Source: Lysobacteraceae bacterium (GTDB lineage Bacteria; Pseudomonadota; Gammaproteobacteria; DSM-19610). Taken from it: a DNA stretch of 24,664 bases. The notes beneath the pieces were generated by a model. The model had not been told where the DNA came from. It did not search any database and saw only the letters and a program-made list of their open reading frames with translations. This document shows positions 1 through 7,356 of the stretch, piece after piece (the stretch's first letter is position 1; each line of letters starts with the position of its first letter). The DNA is taken from NCBI GenBank assembly GCA_020201295.1, contig JAIVHA010000006.1, forward strand, positions 1 through 24,664, in the 5' to 3' direction. A program made the translations under genes and the position numbers.

Positions 1-11
1 GAATTGTTTTG

Positions 12-110
12 TGCCGGTAGGCCCGAGTGGGTCATGGTACCACTCCCGGCGGCTACCGGCATATGCACCCCCTTGGAGGCCGGGGGTGGCGGCAAAGTTC
101 CCGGGCCGCC
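12..110. other. structured GC-rich region upstream of sucA
   Basis: No gene is seen in positions 1-350. Positions 12-20 (TGCCGGTAG) pair perfectly with 53-61, and nested inside are 21-23 with 48-50 and 25-30 (GAGTGG) with 40-45, giving one long hairpin of about 18 pairs. A second hairpin pairs 66-72 (CACCCCC) with 82-88, and a third pairs 88-93 (GGCGGC) with 105-110; the last two share base 88. There is no T-run after them on either strand. They could be the 3' end of an upstream transcript or a structured sucA leader. Rfam knows sucA and sucA-II leader motifs, but I cannot recall their consensus well enough to claim a match. Confidence 0.45.
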
Positions 111-144
111 CGGGGGGTGGACGAAACCATTTGATTCGCCGGGC

Positions 145-171
145 TAAAGTGCGGCAATCACGAACCGCTAT
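145..171 (+). promoter_or_regulatory. weak promoter-like site upstream of sucA
   Basis: TAAAGTGC at 145-152 is followed after exactly 11 bases by ACCGCTAT at 164-171, a partial match to the sigma-28 pattern TAAAGTTT-N11-GCCGATAA. TATGCT at 169-174 could instead be a sigma-70 -10 box, but no good -35 is seen at the right distance. It lies about 180 bases before the sucA start. It may be chance. Confidence 0.25.
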
Positions 172-198
172 GCTAGTCTGAGGATGGACTGAAGCATC

Positions 199-226
199 CG
201 TCATCCCGGCGCAGGCCGGAATGACG
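199..226. repeat. short dispersed palindrome, CGTCATTCCGGC type
   Basis: Arms CGTCATCCCGGC (199-210) and GCCGGAATGACG (215-226) are inverted copies with one mismatch around a GCAG loop. The same unit recurs at 6061-6084, and a half copy lies near 11255. The type is common in proteobacterial intergenic DNA and resembles the Neisseria dRS3 repeat in form. Translated, it gives the familiar spurious peptide MDSGxRRND. Confidence 0.75.
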
Positions 227-350
227 AATTGGACGAGATTTCGGTGCCAGCCAGGGTTTCCCACGGGAGGACGACAATCTCTCGCCGGAGGAAGGATCCC
301 CCATGACGCGGGGTCGGGATGCTTCACCAGCAGGTGAAAGGGATGGAATC

Positions 351-3131
351 ATGAATGCCGTTCGCAAGCTGATTGCCGAACGTTCCGTATTGCAGGGCGC
401 CAATGCCGCCTATCTGGAGGACCGCTACGAGGCCTGGTTGCAGGATCCTGGCGCGCTCGATCCCGAGTGGCGCGCCTATTTCAACGAGCTCACGGCCGGC
501 CAGCCGCTACCCGCGCCGTCGCGCCCGGCGGCGACCCCGTCCCCTGCACGCCCAACACCGGCGGCGCGCATGCAGACGGAAGTCCTGCAACTCATCAACG
601 CCTACCGGGTACGCGGCCATCAGCACGCCGACCTGGACCCCCTGCGCATCTGCGAGCGCCCCCCGGTACCCGATCTCGATCCCGCCTTCCATGGTCTGGG
701 CGAGGCGCACCTCGAACAAACCTTTGATACCGGCTCCCTGGTAGGCGAACCGCGCCGTACCCTGCGCGAGGTCATCGAGCAGTTGCAGCGGGTCTATACC
801 GGCACCCTCGGTGCCGAGTACATGCACATCACCGATACGGACCAGAAGCGCTGGGTCCAGCGGCGCCTGGAAGGTGCGGGCGGCGACCCCGGTTTCGACG
901 CGGGGCGGAAACGTCATATCCTCGAACGGCTCACTGCCGCCGAGGGCCTGGAGCGTTACCTGCACACCCGCTACCTGGGTCAGAAGCGTTTCTCGCTGGA
1001 GGGGGCCGATGCCCTCATACCTCTGCTCGATGAGCTGATCCTGCATGGCGGTTCCAATGGTGTCACCGACATGGTCATCGGCATGGCCCATCGCGGCCGC
1101 CTGAATGTGCTCATCAATACCCTGGGCAAGCAGCCCTGCGACCTGTTCCAGGAATTCGAGGGCAAGCACCAGCTGCGCGAGGAGGCCGGTTCCGGCGATG
1201 TGAAATACCACATGGGCTTTTCCGCCAACGCCGCCACGCCCGGCGGACCCGTGCACCTGTCCCTGGTGTTCAATCCTTCCCACCTGGAGATCATCGGGCC
1301 GGTGGTGGAGGGCTCGGTGCGGGCCCGTCAGCAGCGCGCCGGCGACCGGTGCGGCAACCGCGTGATCCCGGTCCTGCTGCATGGCGACTCGGCCTTCGCC
1401 GGCCAGGGTGTGGTGATGGAAAACTTCAGCATGTCCCAGGCCCGGGGCTACAGCACCGGCGGCACGGTACATATCGTCATCAACAACCAGATCGGCTTCA
1501 CCACCAGCAATCCGGTGGATACCCGCTCCACCCTCTATTGCACGGACGTGGCCAAGATGGTGCAGGCGCCCATCTTCCATGTGAACGGGGACGATCCCGA
1601 GGCGGTGGTGTTCGTGGCGCGACTGGCGCTGGATTTCCGCATGGCCTTTCACAAGGACGTGGTCATCGATATGGTGTGTTACCGGCGCCAGGGTCACAAC
1701 GAGGCCGACGAGCCCGCCGTTACCCAGCCACTCATGTATCGCGCCATTCGTGAACATCCCACCCTGCGCCAGCGCTATGTGGAACGCCTGCAGGGAGAGG
1801 CTTTGATCAATGAAGAGGAGGCACGGCAGTTGCAGGACCGGTATCGCGCTTCCCTGGACCAGTGCCTGATCGTATCGCCCCATTCCCAGGCGGGCATCGG
1901 CGCCACCAGCGAGATCGATTGGACCCCCTATCGGGGCACGAGCTGGGACCATCCCGTCGCTACCGCCATCAGCCTGCAGCGGCTGCGCGACCTGGCCCAG
2001 CGCATGCTGGCCCTGCCCACCGGCTTCGAATTGCATCCCCGCGTGGCCAACATCATGGCCGACCGGACCAAGATGGCGGCCGGTGCCCTGGCCATTGACT
2101 GGGGCTTCGCCGAGAACCTGGCCTACGCGGCCCTGCTGGAAGACGGCCATGCCGTGCGTCTTTCTGGCCAGGACAGCGGGCGCGGCACCTTCTTCCACCG
2201 CCATGCGGTACTGCACAACCAACAGGATGGCGAAGTCCACATTCCCTTGCAGCACCTGGATCCCGAACAGGCCAAGTTCATCGTCATCGATTCACTGTTG
2301 TCCGAGGAGGCGGTGCTGGCCTTCGAGTACGGCTTCTCCACCACCGACCCCGAGGCGCTGGTGATCTGGGAGGCCCAGTTCGGTGATTTTGCCAACGGTG
2401 CCCAGGTGGTGATCGACCAGTTCATCAGTTCCGGCGAGCACAAGTGGGGCCGCAAGTGCGGCCTGACCCTGTTCCTGCCCCACGGCTTCGAGGGCCAGGG
2501 CGCGGAACATTCCTCGGCGCGGCTGGAGCGCTTCCTGCAATTGAGTGCCGAGCACAATATCCAGGTGTGCGTACCCAGCACCCCGGCGCAGATGTTCCAC
2601 ATGCTGCGCCGGCAGATGCTGCGCCCCTATCGCAAGCCCCTCATTGTCATGACGCCGAAAAGCCTGCTGCGTCACCAGTTGTCCGTATCCAGCCTGGAAG
2701 ACATTACCGCAGGTGCCTTCCAACCCCTGATCCCGGAAGTGGACGAACAGGATTCGCAAGCGGTACGTACGGTGGTGCTCTGTGCCGGCAAGGTGTACTA
2801 CGATCTTCTGGAAGCGCGCCGCAAGCATGAGCGTGAGGACGTGGCCATTCTGCGCGTGGAACAGATCTATCCTTTTCCGCACGAGCGGCTGATTCAGGAA
2901 CTGGAACGCTACCCCGAGGCCATGGATGTGGTCTGGTGTCAGGAAGAGCCACAGAACCAGGGTGCCTGGTACCAGACCCAGCACAATATTATGGAATGCA
3001 TGCGTTCTGCCCAGCAGCTGCGCTATGCGGGGCGTCCCGCCTCGGCGGCACCGGCGGTAGGCCATTTCCCCACCCACATCGAACAGCAACGCGCCCTGGT
3101 GGCGCGGGCGCTGCAACTGGACGAGGCGTAA
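351..3131 (+). CDS. sucA: 2-oxoglutarate dehydrogenase E1 component
   Basis: Encodes the thiamine-diphosphate E1 subunit (926 aa) that decarboxylates 2-oxoglutarate and passes the succinyl group to the lipoyl arm of SucB in the TCA cycle; cytoplasmic. The length fits the family (E. coli about 933). The N-terminus has the SucA-type helix around AYLEDRYEAW with DPEWRAYF following. H247 lies in MAHRGRLN. The cofactor-binding stretch NGDDPEAV (about residues 412-419) is followed by CYRRQGHNEADEP, and the C-terminal transketolase-like domain is complete. I chose the ATG at 351 rather than 303 because it follows a purine-rich AAAGGGATGGA and matches where homologues begin. sucB follows after three bases, so the two are cotranscribed and probably translationally coupled. 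No frameshift or missing block is seen. Confidence 0.96.
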   Translation: MNAVRKLIAERSVLQGANAAYLEDRYEAWLQDPGALDPEWRAYFNELTAGQPLPAPSRPAATPSPARPTPAARMQTEVLQLINAYRVRGHQHADLDPLRICERPPVPDLDPAFHGLGEAHLEQTFDTGSLVGEPRRTLREVIEQLQRVYTGTLGAEYMHITDTDQKRWVQRRLEGAGGDPGFDAGRKRHILERLTAAEGLERYLHTRYLGQKRFSLEGADALIPLLDELILHGGSNGVTDMVIGMAHRGRLNVLINTLGKQPCDLFQEFEGKHQLREEAGSGDVKYHMGFSANAATPGGPVHLSLVFNPSHLEIIGPVVEGSVRARQQRAGDRCGNRVIPVLLHGDSAFAGQGVVMENFSMSQARGYSTGGTVHIVINNQIGFTTSNPVDTRSTLYCTDVAKMVQAPIFHVNGDDPEAVVFVARLALDFRMAFHKDVVIDMVCYRRQGHNEADEPAVTQPLMYRAIREHPTLRQRYVERLQGEALINEEEARQLQDRYRASLDQCLIVSPHSQAGIGATSEIDWTPYRGTSWDHPVATAISLQRLRDLAQRMLALPTGFELHPRVANIMADRTKMAAGALAIDWGFAENLAYAALLEDGHAVRLSGQDSGRGTFFHRHAVLHNQQDGEVHIPLQHLDPEQAKFIVIDSLLSEEAVLAFEYGFSTTDPEALVIWEAQFGDFANGAQVVIDQFISSGEHKWGRKCGLTLFLPHGFEGQGAEHSSARLERFLQLSAEHNIQVCVPSTPAQMFHMLRRQMLRPYRKPLIVMTPKSLLRHQLSVSSLEDITAGAFQPLIPEVDEQDSQAVRTVVLCAGKVYYDLLEARRKHEREDVAILRVEQIYPFPHERLIQELERYPEAMDVVWCQEEPQNQGAWYQTQHNIMECMRSAQQLRYAGRPASAAPAVGHFPTHIEQQRALVARALQLDEA

Positions 3132-3134
3132 ATT

Positions 3135-4358
3135 ATGGAAGTGGAAGTACGTGTACCCACCCTGCCGGAATCGGTACAGGACGCCACCCTGGCCGACTGG
3201 CACAAGCAACCCGGTGACCGGGTCGAGCGAGACGAGGTGCTGGTGGACCTGGAGACCGACAAGGTGGTATTCGAGGTGCCGGCACCCCAGGCAGGTATCC
3301 TCCGGGAGATCCGTCATGAGCGCGGCGCCACGGTCAAGGCCGATGAGGTGATCGCGGTGATCGAGCCCGGGGCCGCCGCCAATGAGCCGGCCCCGCAAGC
3401 CAAAGCGCCGGCCAGCGCTGCCACGAGCGCGCGCGGTCAGGAACAGCAGGGCCCCGCGGTACGCCGCCTGCTGGAGGAACACGGCCTGGATGCCGCGGAC
3501 ATCGCGCCCAGCGGCAAGGATGGCCGGCTTACCAAGGCCGATGTACTGGAGCACCTGGAAGCCGCGTCGAAGCCCGCGTCGTCACCGCGCCCTGTCTCCA
3601 CCTTGCCGGTCACCCCGGCAGCGCGCCCCGCCCCCATGCCGGAACCGTCCGGCACCGCGGAGGGGGTGCGCCGTGTGCCCATGAGCCGGCTGCGGGCACG
3701 CATTGCCGAGCGCATGGTGCAGGCCCAGCAGACGGCGGCTATCCTCACCACCTTCAACGAAGTGAATCTGCAGGCGGTGATGGAGCTGCGCAAGCGCCAC
3801 CGCGAGGCCTTTGAAAAACGTCATGGCGTGAAGCTCGGTTTCATGAGTTTTTTCATCAAGGCGGCGGTGGAGGCCCTGAAACGCTTCCCCATCGTCAATG
3901 CCAGTGTCGAGGGCGAGGAGATTCTTTATCACGACTACTATGACATCGGCGTGGCGGTCTCGACGGAGCGCGGCCTGGTGGTGCCGGTGCTGCGCGGCGC
4001 CGATCGCCTGGGCTTCGCCGAGATCGAGGCGGGCATCACCGATTTCGCCAGCCGCGCCCGCGACGCCAAGCTGACCATGGAGGATCTCGATGGTGGCACC
4101 TTCACCATTACCAATGGCGGGGTATTCGGTTCCCTGCTGTCGACGCCCATTCTCAATCCCCCGCAAAGTGCCGTGCTCGGCATGCACAAGATCCAGGAAC
4201 GCCCGGTGGCGGAACAGGGTCAGGTGGTGGTTCGCCCCATGATGTACCTGGCACTGTCCTATGACCACCGCATCATCGACGGCCGCGATGCGGTGCAGTT
4301 CCTGGTGGCCATGAAGGAAAACCTGGAAGATCCGGGACGGCTGCTGTTGCAGCTGTAG
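3135..4358 (+). CDS. sucB: dihydrolipoyl succinyltransferase E2 component
   Basis: Encodes the core E2 subunit (407 aa) that transfers succinyl from the lipoyl arm to CoA and scaffolds the complex. Domains in order: one lipoyl domain (about 1-77) with the lipoylated lysine K43 in LETDKVVFEV; an Ala/Pro-rich linker; a peripheral subunit-binding domain (about 107-145, GPAVRRLLEEHGLDAADI); a second Ala/Pro linker; then the catalytic domain ending in YDHRIIDGRDA with H378 and D382 of the HxxxDG motif. A single lipoyl domain and the YDHRIIDG context favour SucB over the pyruvate dehydrogenase E2. It starts three bases after the sucA stop. lpdA follows after a 241-base gap holding repeats. Confidence 0.95.
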   Translation: MEVEVRVPTLPESVQDATLADWHKQPGDRVERDEVLVDLETDKVVFEVPAPQAGILREIRHERGATVKADEVIAVIEPGAAANEPAPQAKAPASAATSARGQEQQGPAVRRLLEEHGLDAADIAPSGKDGRLTKADVLEHLEAASKPASSPRPVSTLPVTPAARPAPMPEPSGTAEGVRRVPMSRLRARIAERMVQAQQTAAILTTFNEVNLQAVMELRKRHREAFEKRHGVKLGFMSFFIKAAVEALKRFPIVNASVEGEEILYHDYYDIGVAVSTERGLVVPVLRGADRLGFAEIEAGITDFASRARDAKLTMEDLDGGTFTITNGGVFGSLLSTPILNPPQSAVLGMHKIQERPVAEQGQVVVRPMMYLALSYDHRIIDGRDAVQFLVAMKENLEDPGRLLLQL

Positions 4359-4392
4359 GCCTGTTGTCGATCAGTGGATGGATATTGATGAT

Positions 4393-4579
4393 TGGCCACG
4401 GAATCTGCCCGGAAGACACGGAAACTGTTTACGTTGTAATGCAAGGCCCCTGTAGGAGCGGCCTCTGGCCGCGAACCGTATGTGGTGCGCCAGGCGTTCG
4501 CGGCCAGAGGCCGCTCCTACGGGTGGCTTCCATTGGCAGCAGTGCAATCTTTCCGTGTTTTCCATGGATTCCGTGGCCA
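4393..4579. repeat. outer inverted repeat enclosing a REP element
   Basis: The left arm 4393-4424 contains TGGCCACGGAATC and GGAAGACACGGAAA. The right arm 4550-4579 carries their reverse complements, TTTCCGTGTTTTCC and GATTCCGTGGCCA. The first block pairs 13 of 13 and the second 13 of 14. The REP palindrome at 4452-4520 sits between the arms, so one repeat family appears nested in another. A related piece, GCCACGGAATCCAC, is found again near 23470. Confidence 0.7.
4452..4520. repeat. REP palindrome (GTAGGAGC family), sucB-lpdA gap
   Basis: Perfect 25-base inverted repeat: arm 4452-4476 begins GTAGGAGCGGCC and arm 4496-4520 ends GGCCGCTCCTAC, with a 19-base spacer. Each arm is itself a small hairpin (GCGGCC-TCT-GGCCGC). 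It resembles REP elements of Pseudomonas and relatives, which are moved by RAYT (TnpA_REP) enzymes. No RAYT gene is in the window. A hairpin here could protect the sucAB message or lower lpdA expression. Confidence 0.9.
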
Positions 4580-4599
4580 GCTAACAAAAGGTATTGAGC

Positions 4600-6033
4600 A
4601 TGGAACAGGATTACGAAGTCGTGGTGATCGGTGGCGGACCGGGAGGCTACGTGGCCGCCATCCGCTGTGCCCAGCTGGGTCTCAAGACCGCCTGCATCGA
4701 TGCCTGGCGCAATGGCCAGGATATGCCGGCCCTGGGCGGTACCTGCCTCAACGTGGGCTGCATTCCCTCCAAGGCCCTGCTGCACAGCTCCGAGCTGTAT
4801 TACCAGGCGCGTACGGCCTTTGGTGCCCATGGCATCAAGACCGGTGGCCTGGGTATCGACCTGGCGGTCATGCAGGCGCGCAAGGATAAGGTGGTGGAAC
4901 AGCTTACCGGTGGCATCGAGGGTCTGTTCAAGGCCAACGGGGTCAGCTGGCTGCAGGGACATGGGCGCCTGCTGGATGGCACGCGGGTGGAGTTCACGCC
5001 TCATGAGGGCGAGGCCCGTACCCTGACACCCGGCCACGTGATCCTGGCTTCCGGTTCGCGCCCGTTGGAGATCGCCCTGGCACCGCTCGATGATGAGCAT
5101 ATCGTCGATTCCACCGGTGCCCTGGGTTTCACCGAGGTGCCGCGCCGTCTTGGCATCATCGGGGCCGGCATCATCGGCCTGGAACTGGGCAGCGTATGGA
5201 ATCGCCTGGGCAGCGAGGTGGTATTGCTGGAGGCCCAGGAACAGTTCCTGCCCATGGTCGACGGCGAACTTTCCCGCCATGCCCTGAAGATTCTCGGCCA
5301 GCAGGGCCTCGACATCCGCCTCGGCGCGCGCGTGCTGGGCAGCGAGGTGATCGATGGCGAGGTGCGGGTGTCCTATCAGCAGGAAGGCGAGGAACGCAGC
5401 CTGGCCGTGGATCGCCTGGTGGTGGCCGTGGGCCGTCGCGCCAATACCGAGGACCTGATGGCCGAGGCGGCGGGTCTGGTGCTCGACGAACGGGGTGGTG
5501 TGGTGGTGGATGAATACTGCGCTACCAACATTCCCAATGTATACGCGGTCGGTGACCTGGTGCGCGGCCCCATGCTGGCGCACAAGGCTTCCGAGGAGGG
5601 TATGGCCGTGGCGGAGAGCATCGCCAGCGGCAGGCCCCACGGCTTGCGCCTCGATACCGTGCCTTCGGTGATTTATACGGAACCGGAGCTGGCCTGGGTG
5701 GGGGCCACGGAGCAGCAGCTCAAGTCACTGGGCACAGCCTACCGTGTCGGCAGTTTTCCCCTGGCCGCCAATGGGCGGGCGCTGGCCATGCAGGTCAAGC
5801 ACGGACTGGCGAAGGTGCTGGCCCATGCGGAGACCGACGAGATCCTCGGGGTGCACATCCTGGGTCCGGGGGCCTCGGAACTGATCGCCGAGGCGGTGCT
5901 GGCCATGGAATATGCCGCCAGCAGCGAGGACCTGGCACGCACCATCCATGCCCATCCCACCCTGTCCGAGGCCTTGCACGAGGCGGCCCTGGCCGTGGAC
6001 GGCCGCGCCATCCACCGCGTCAACCGGCGCTGA
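4600..6033 (+). CDS. lpdA: dihydrolipoyl dehydrogenase E3 component
   Basis: FAD flavoprotein (477 aa) that reoxidises the dihydrolipoyl arm of E2 with NAD+. The N-terminal FAD site is VVIGGGPGGYVAA. The redox-active disulfide is C49/C54 in GGTCLNVGCIPSK. The NAD site is IIGAGIIGLELGSVW. The second FAD motif is VYAVGDLVRGPMLAHKA. The C-terminal interface domain has the catalytic His-Glu pair H453 and E458 in HPTLSEALHEA. A TTG two codons upstream (4594) is possible, but AAAAGG at 4586-4591 is correctly spaced only for the ATG at 4600. It is third in the suc cluster, and its 3' end overlaps the truncated ccsB reading frame by 14 bases in the convergent direction. Confidence 0.95.
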   Translation: MEQDYEVVVIGGGPGGYVAAIRCAQLGLKTACIDAWRNGQDMPALGGTCLNVGCIPSKALLHSSELYYQARTAFGAHGIKTGGLGIDLAVMQARKDKVVEQLTGGIEGLFKANGVSWLQGHGRLLDGTRVEFTPHEGEARTLTPGHVILASGSRPLEIALAPLDDEHIVDSTGALGFTEVPRRLGIIGAGIIGLELGSVWNRLGSEVVLLEAQEQFLPMVDGELSRHALKILGQQGLDIRLGARVLGSEVIDGEVRVSYQQEGEERSLAVDRLVVAVGRRANTEDLMAEAAGLVLDERGGVVVDEYCATNIPNVYAVGDLVRGPMLAHKASEEGMAVAESIASGRPHGLRLDTVPSVIYTEPELAWVGATEQQLKSLGTAYRVGSFPLAANGRALAMQVKHGLAKVLAHAETDEILGVHILGPGASELIAEAVLAMEYAASSEDLARTIHAHPTLSEALHEAALAVDGRAIHRVNRR

Positions 6034-7198
6034 TCAGGATCACATTCCCGGATAAATCGACGTCATTCCGGCGCATGCCGGAATCCATGTCTTGAGAAAA
6101 CAGGCCGATGATGGCCCACCAGGCCATGGGCACGCCGCGCCAGCCCTTGGTCAGGCGCATGTGCAGCCAGGCGGCATAGTTCAGCCACACGATCAGCGCC
6201 CAGGTTTCCTTGGGATCCCAGGACCAGTAGCCGCCCCAGGCCTCGGCCGCCCATAGCGCGCCGAGTATGGTCGCCAGGGTGAAGAAGGCAAAGCCCAGGG
6301 CGATGGATTTGTACATCACGTCGTCGAGCAGGTCGAGGTCGGGCAGGCGCCGCGCCAGGGTGCTGCCGGGCCTGGCGCGCGCCGCGATCAGGTAGGCAAC
6401 CCCGAGCATGGCGGACAGGGCGAAGCAGCCGTAGCCGACGAAGTTGGCGGGCACGTGGATCTTCATCCAGTAACTCTGCAGGGCCGGTACCAGGGGCTGG
6501 ATCTCGTGGGCGCCGCGGTCGAAACTGTACCAGAGCAGGAAGCCGACCGCGGCCGAGATCACCAGCAGCACGAAGGCGCCCATGGCGCGGGTGCGGTAGC
6601 GGCCTTCATAGTAGAGGTACACCAGGGCGGTGATGATGGAGAACAGGATGAACACCTCGTAGAGGTTGCTCACCGGGATGTAGCCCACGTCCGCGCCCAC
6701 CAGGTAGGTCTCGCGCCAGCGCACCATCAGACCCACCAGGCCCATGGTGGTGGCGGACCAGGTCATGGCGCTGGCCACCTTGCCCACGAAATCCGAGCCG
6801 CTGAGCAGGTGGGCGAAATAGGCGACGGTCGCCATCACGTACAGGGCGCTCATCCACATGACGGCGGACTGGCTGGATACCAGGAAGCGGAGGAAGAAAT
6901 CCTGCTCCGCCAGGCCGAGGTCGGTGCCGTAGCGGCTGATGCCGAACAGGCTGATGATCACTACGGCCAGGCTCAGGGCGCGCGCCGGTTTCCACCGCCA
7001 GCCCAGGGTGATGAGGGCCAGCGTGCTGCCCGCCAGGATGGCGATCTCATAGACGTCCATGAGATGGGGGAGGTTGCGGTAGGCATAGATGCCGCCGGCG
7101 ATTACCAGCGCGGCCCAGATCCAGTCGAACCAGCTCAGGGTTTTCCAGAACGAGGGCTTCTCGAAGCCCTGCATCATTTGTTGCTGTGTAACGGACAT
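6020..7198 (-). pseudogene. ccsB: cytochrome c biogenesis protein CcsB, 3'-truncated
   Basis: CcmC/CcsB-family membrane protein of System II cytochrome c maturation, which with ResB moves heme outward and attaches it to apocytochromes. The 392-aa frame has multiple membrane segments, the external histidine H248 (MKIHVPANF), the WWD heme motif WGGYWSWDPKETW (321-333) and H346 in AAWLHMR. After IIGLF (367) it stops resembling the family. The tail SQDMDSGMRRNDV is the translation of the short repeat at 6061-6084 and the next few bases. The usual last helix, ending in GLHSYG with the second external heme-ligand histidine, is absent, and no remnant lies in the few bases before lpdA. The ATG at 7198 has GAGG upstream; a 7261 start is less likely. 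Probably non-functional as read. Confidence 0.85.
6061..6084. repeat. short dispersed palindrome inside the ccsB 3' end
   Basis: ATTCCGGC (6065-6072) and GCCGGAAT (6077-6084) form a perfect 8-base stem around GCAT. Preceded by CGTC, this is the same family as 199-226. It lies exactly where ccsB loses homology, so it marks an insertion or deletion junction. Confidence 0.8.
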
Positions 7199-7280
7199 GG
7201 CGTGCCTCGCTGGTCGAGAGAGTTCACCGCGAAGTGTGCGGAGAATTCGAATGATTGACACTTATTCATGAAGATGGCAC

Positions 7281-7350
7281 CCGTAGGAGCGGGCTCTGCC
7301 CGCGAACAGCCTGCGGTTACCGCTTCGCGGGCAGAGCCCGCTCCTACGGG
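7281..7350. repeat. REP palindrome between resB and ccsB
   Basis: Arms 7283-7306 (begins GTAGGAGCGGGCTC) and 7324-7347 (ends GAGCCCGCTCCTAC) are perfect inverted copies, extended outward by CCC/GGG. It sits between two same-strand genes that normally form an operon, seven bases after the resB stop on the minus strand. It could therefore act as an internal mRNA processing or attenuation site. Confidence 0.9.
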
Positions 7351-7356
7351 CCTCCC

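Noticed and set aside
507..2255. 582-codon open frame on the minus strand inside sucA
   Set aside because: It is antisense to a clearly conserved gene and low in recognisable motifs; long antisense frames are expected in high-GC DNA.
7210..7255. Possible remnant of a TTCACCGCGAAG-type dispersed repeat upstream of ccsB
   Set aside because: It resembles a widespread intergenic repeat, but only one degraded copy is in the window, so it cannot be shown.
6455..7258. 267-codon plus-strand frame opposite ccsB
   Set aside because: It is the mirror of the WWD-family gene, with no domain of its own.
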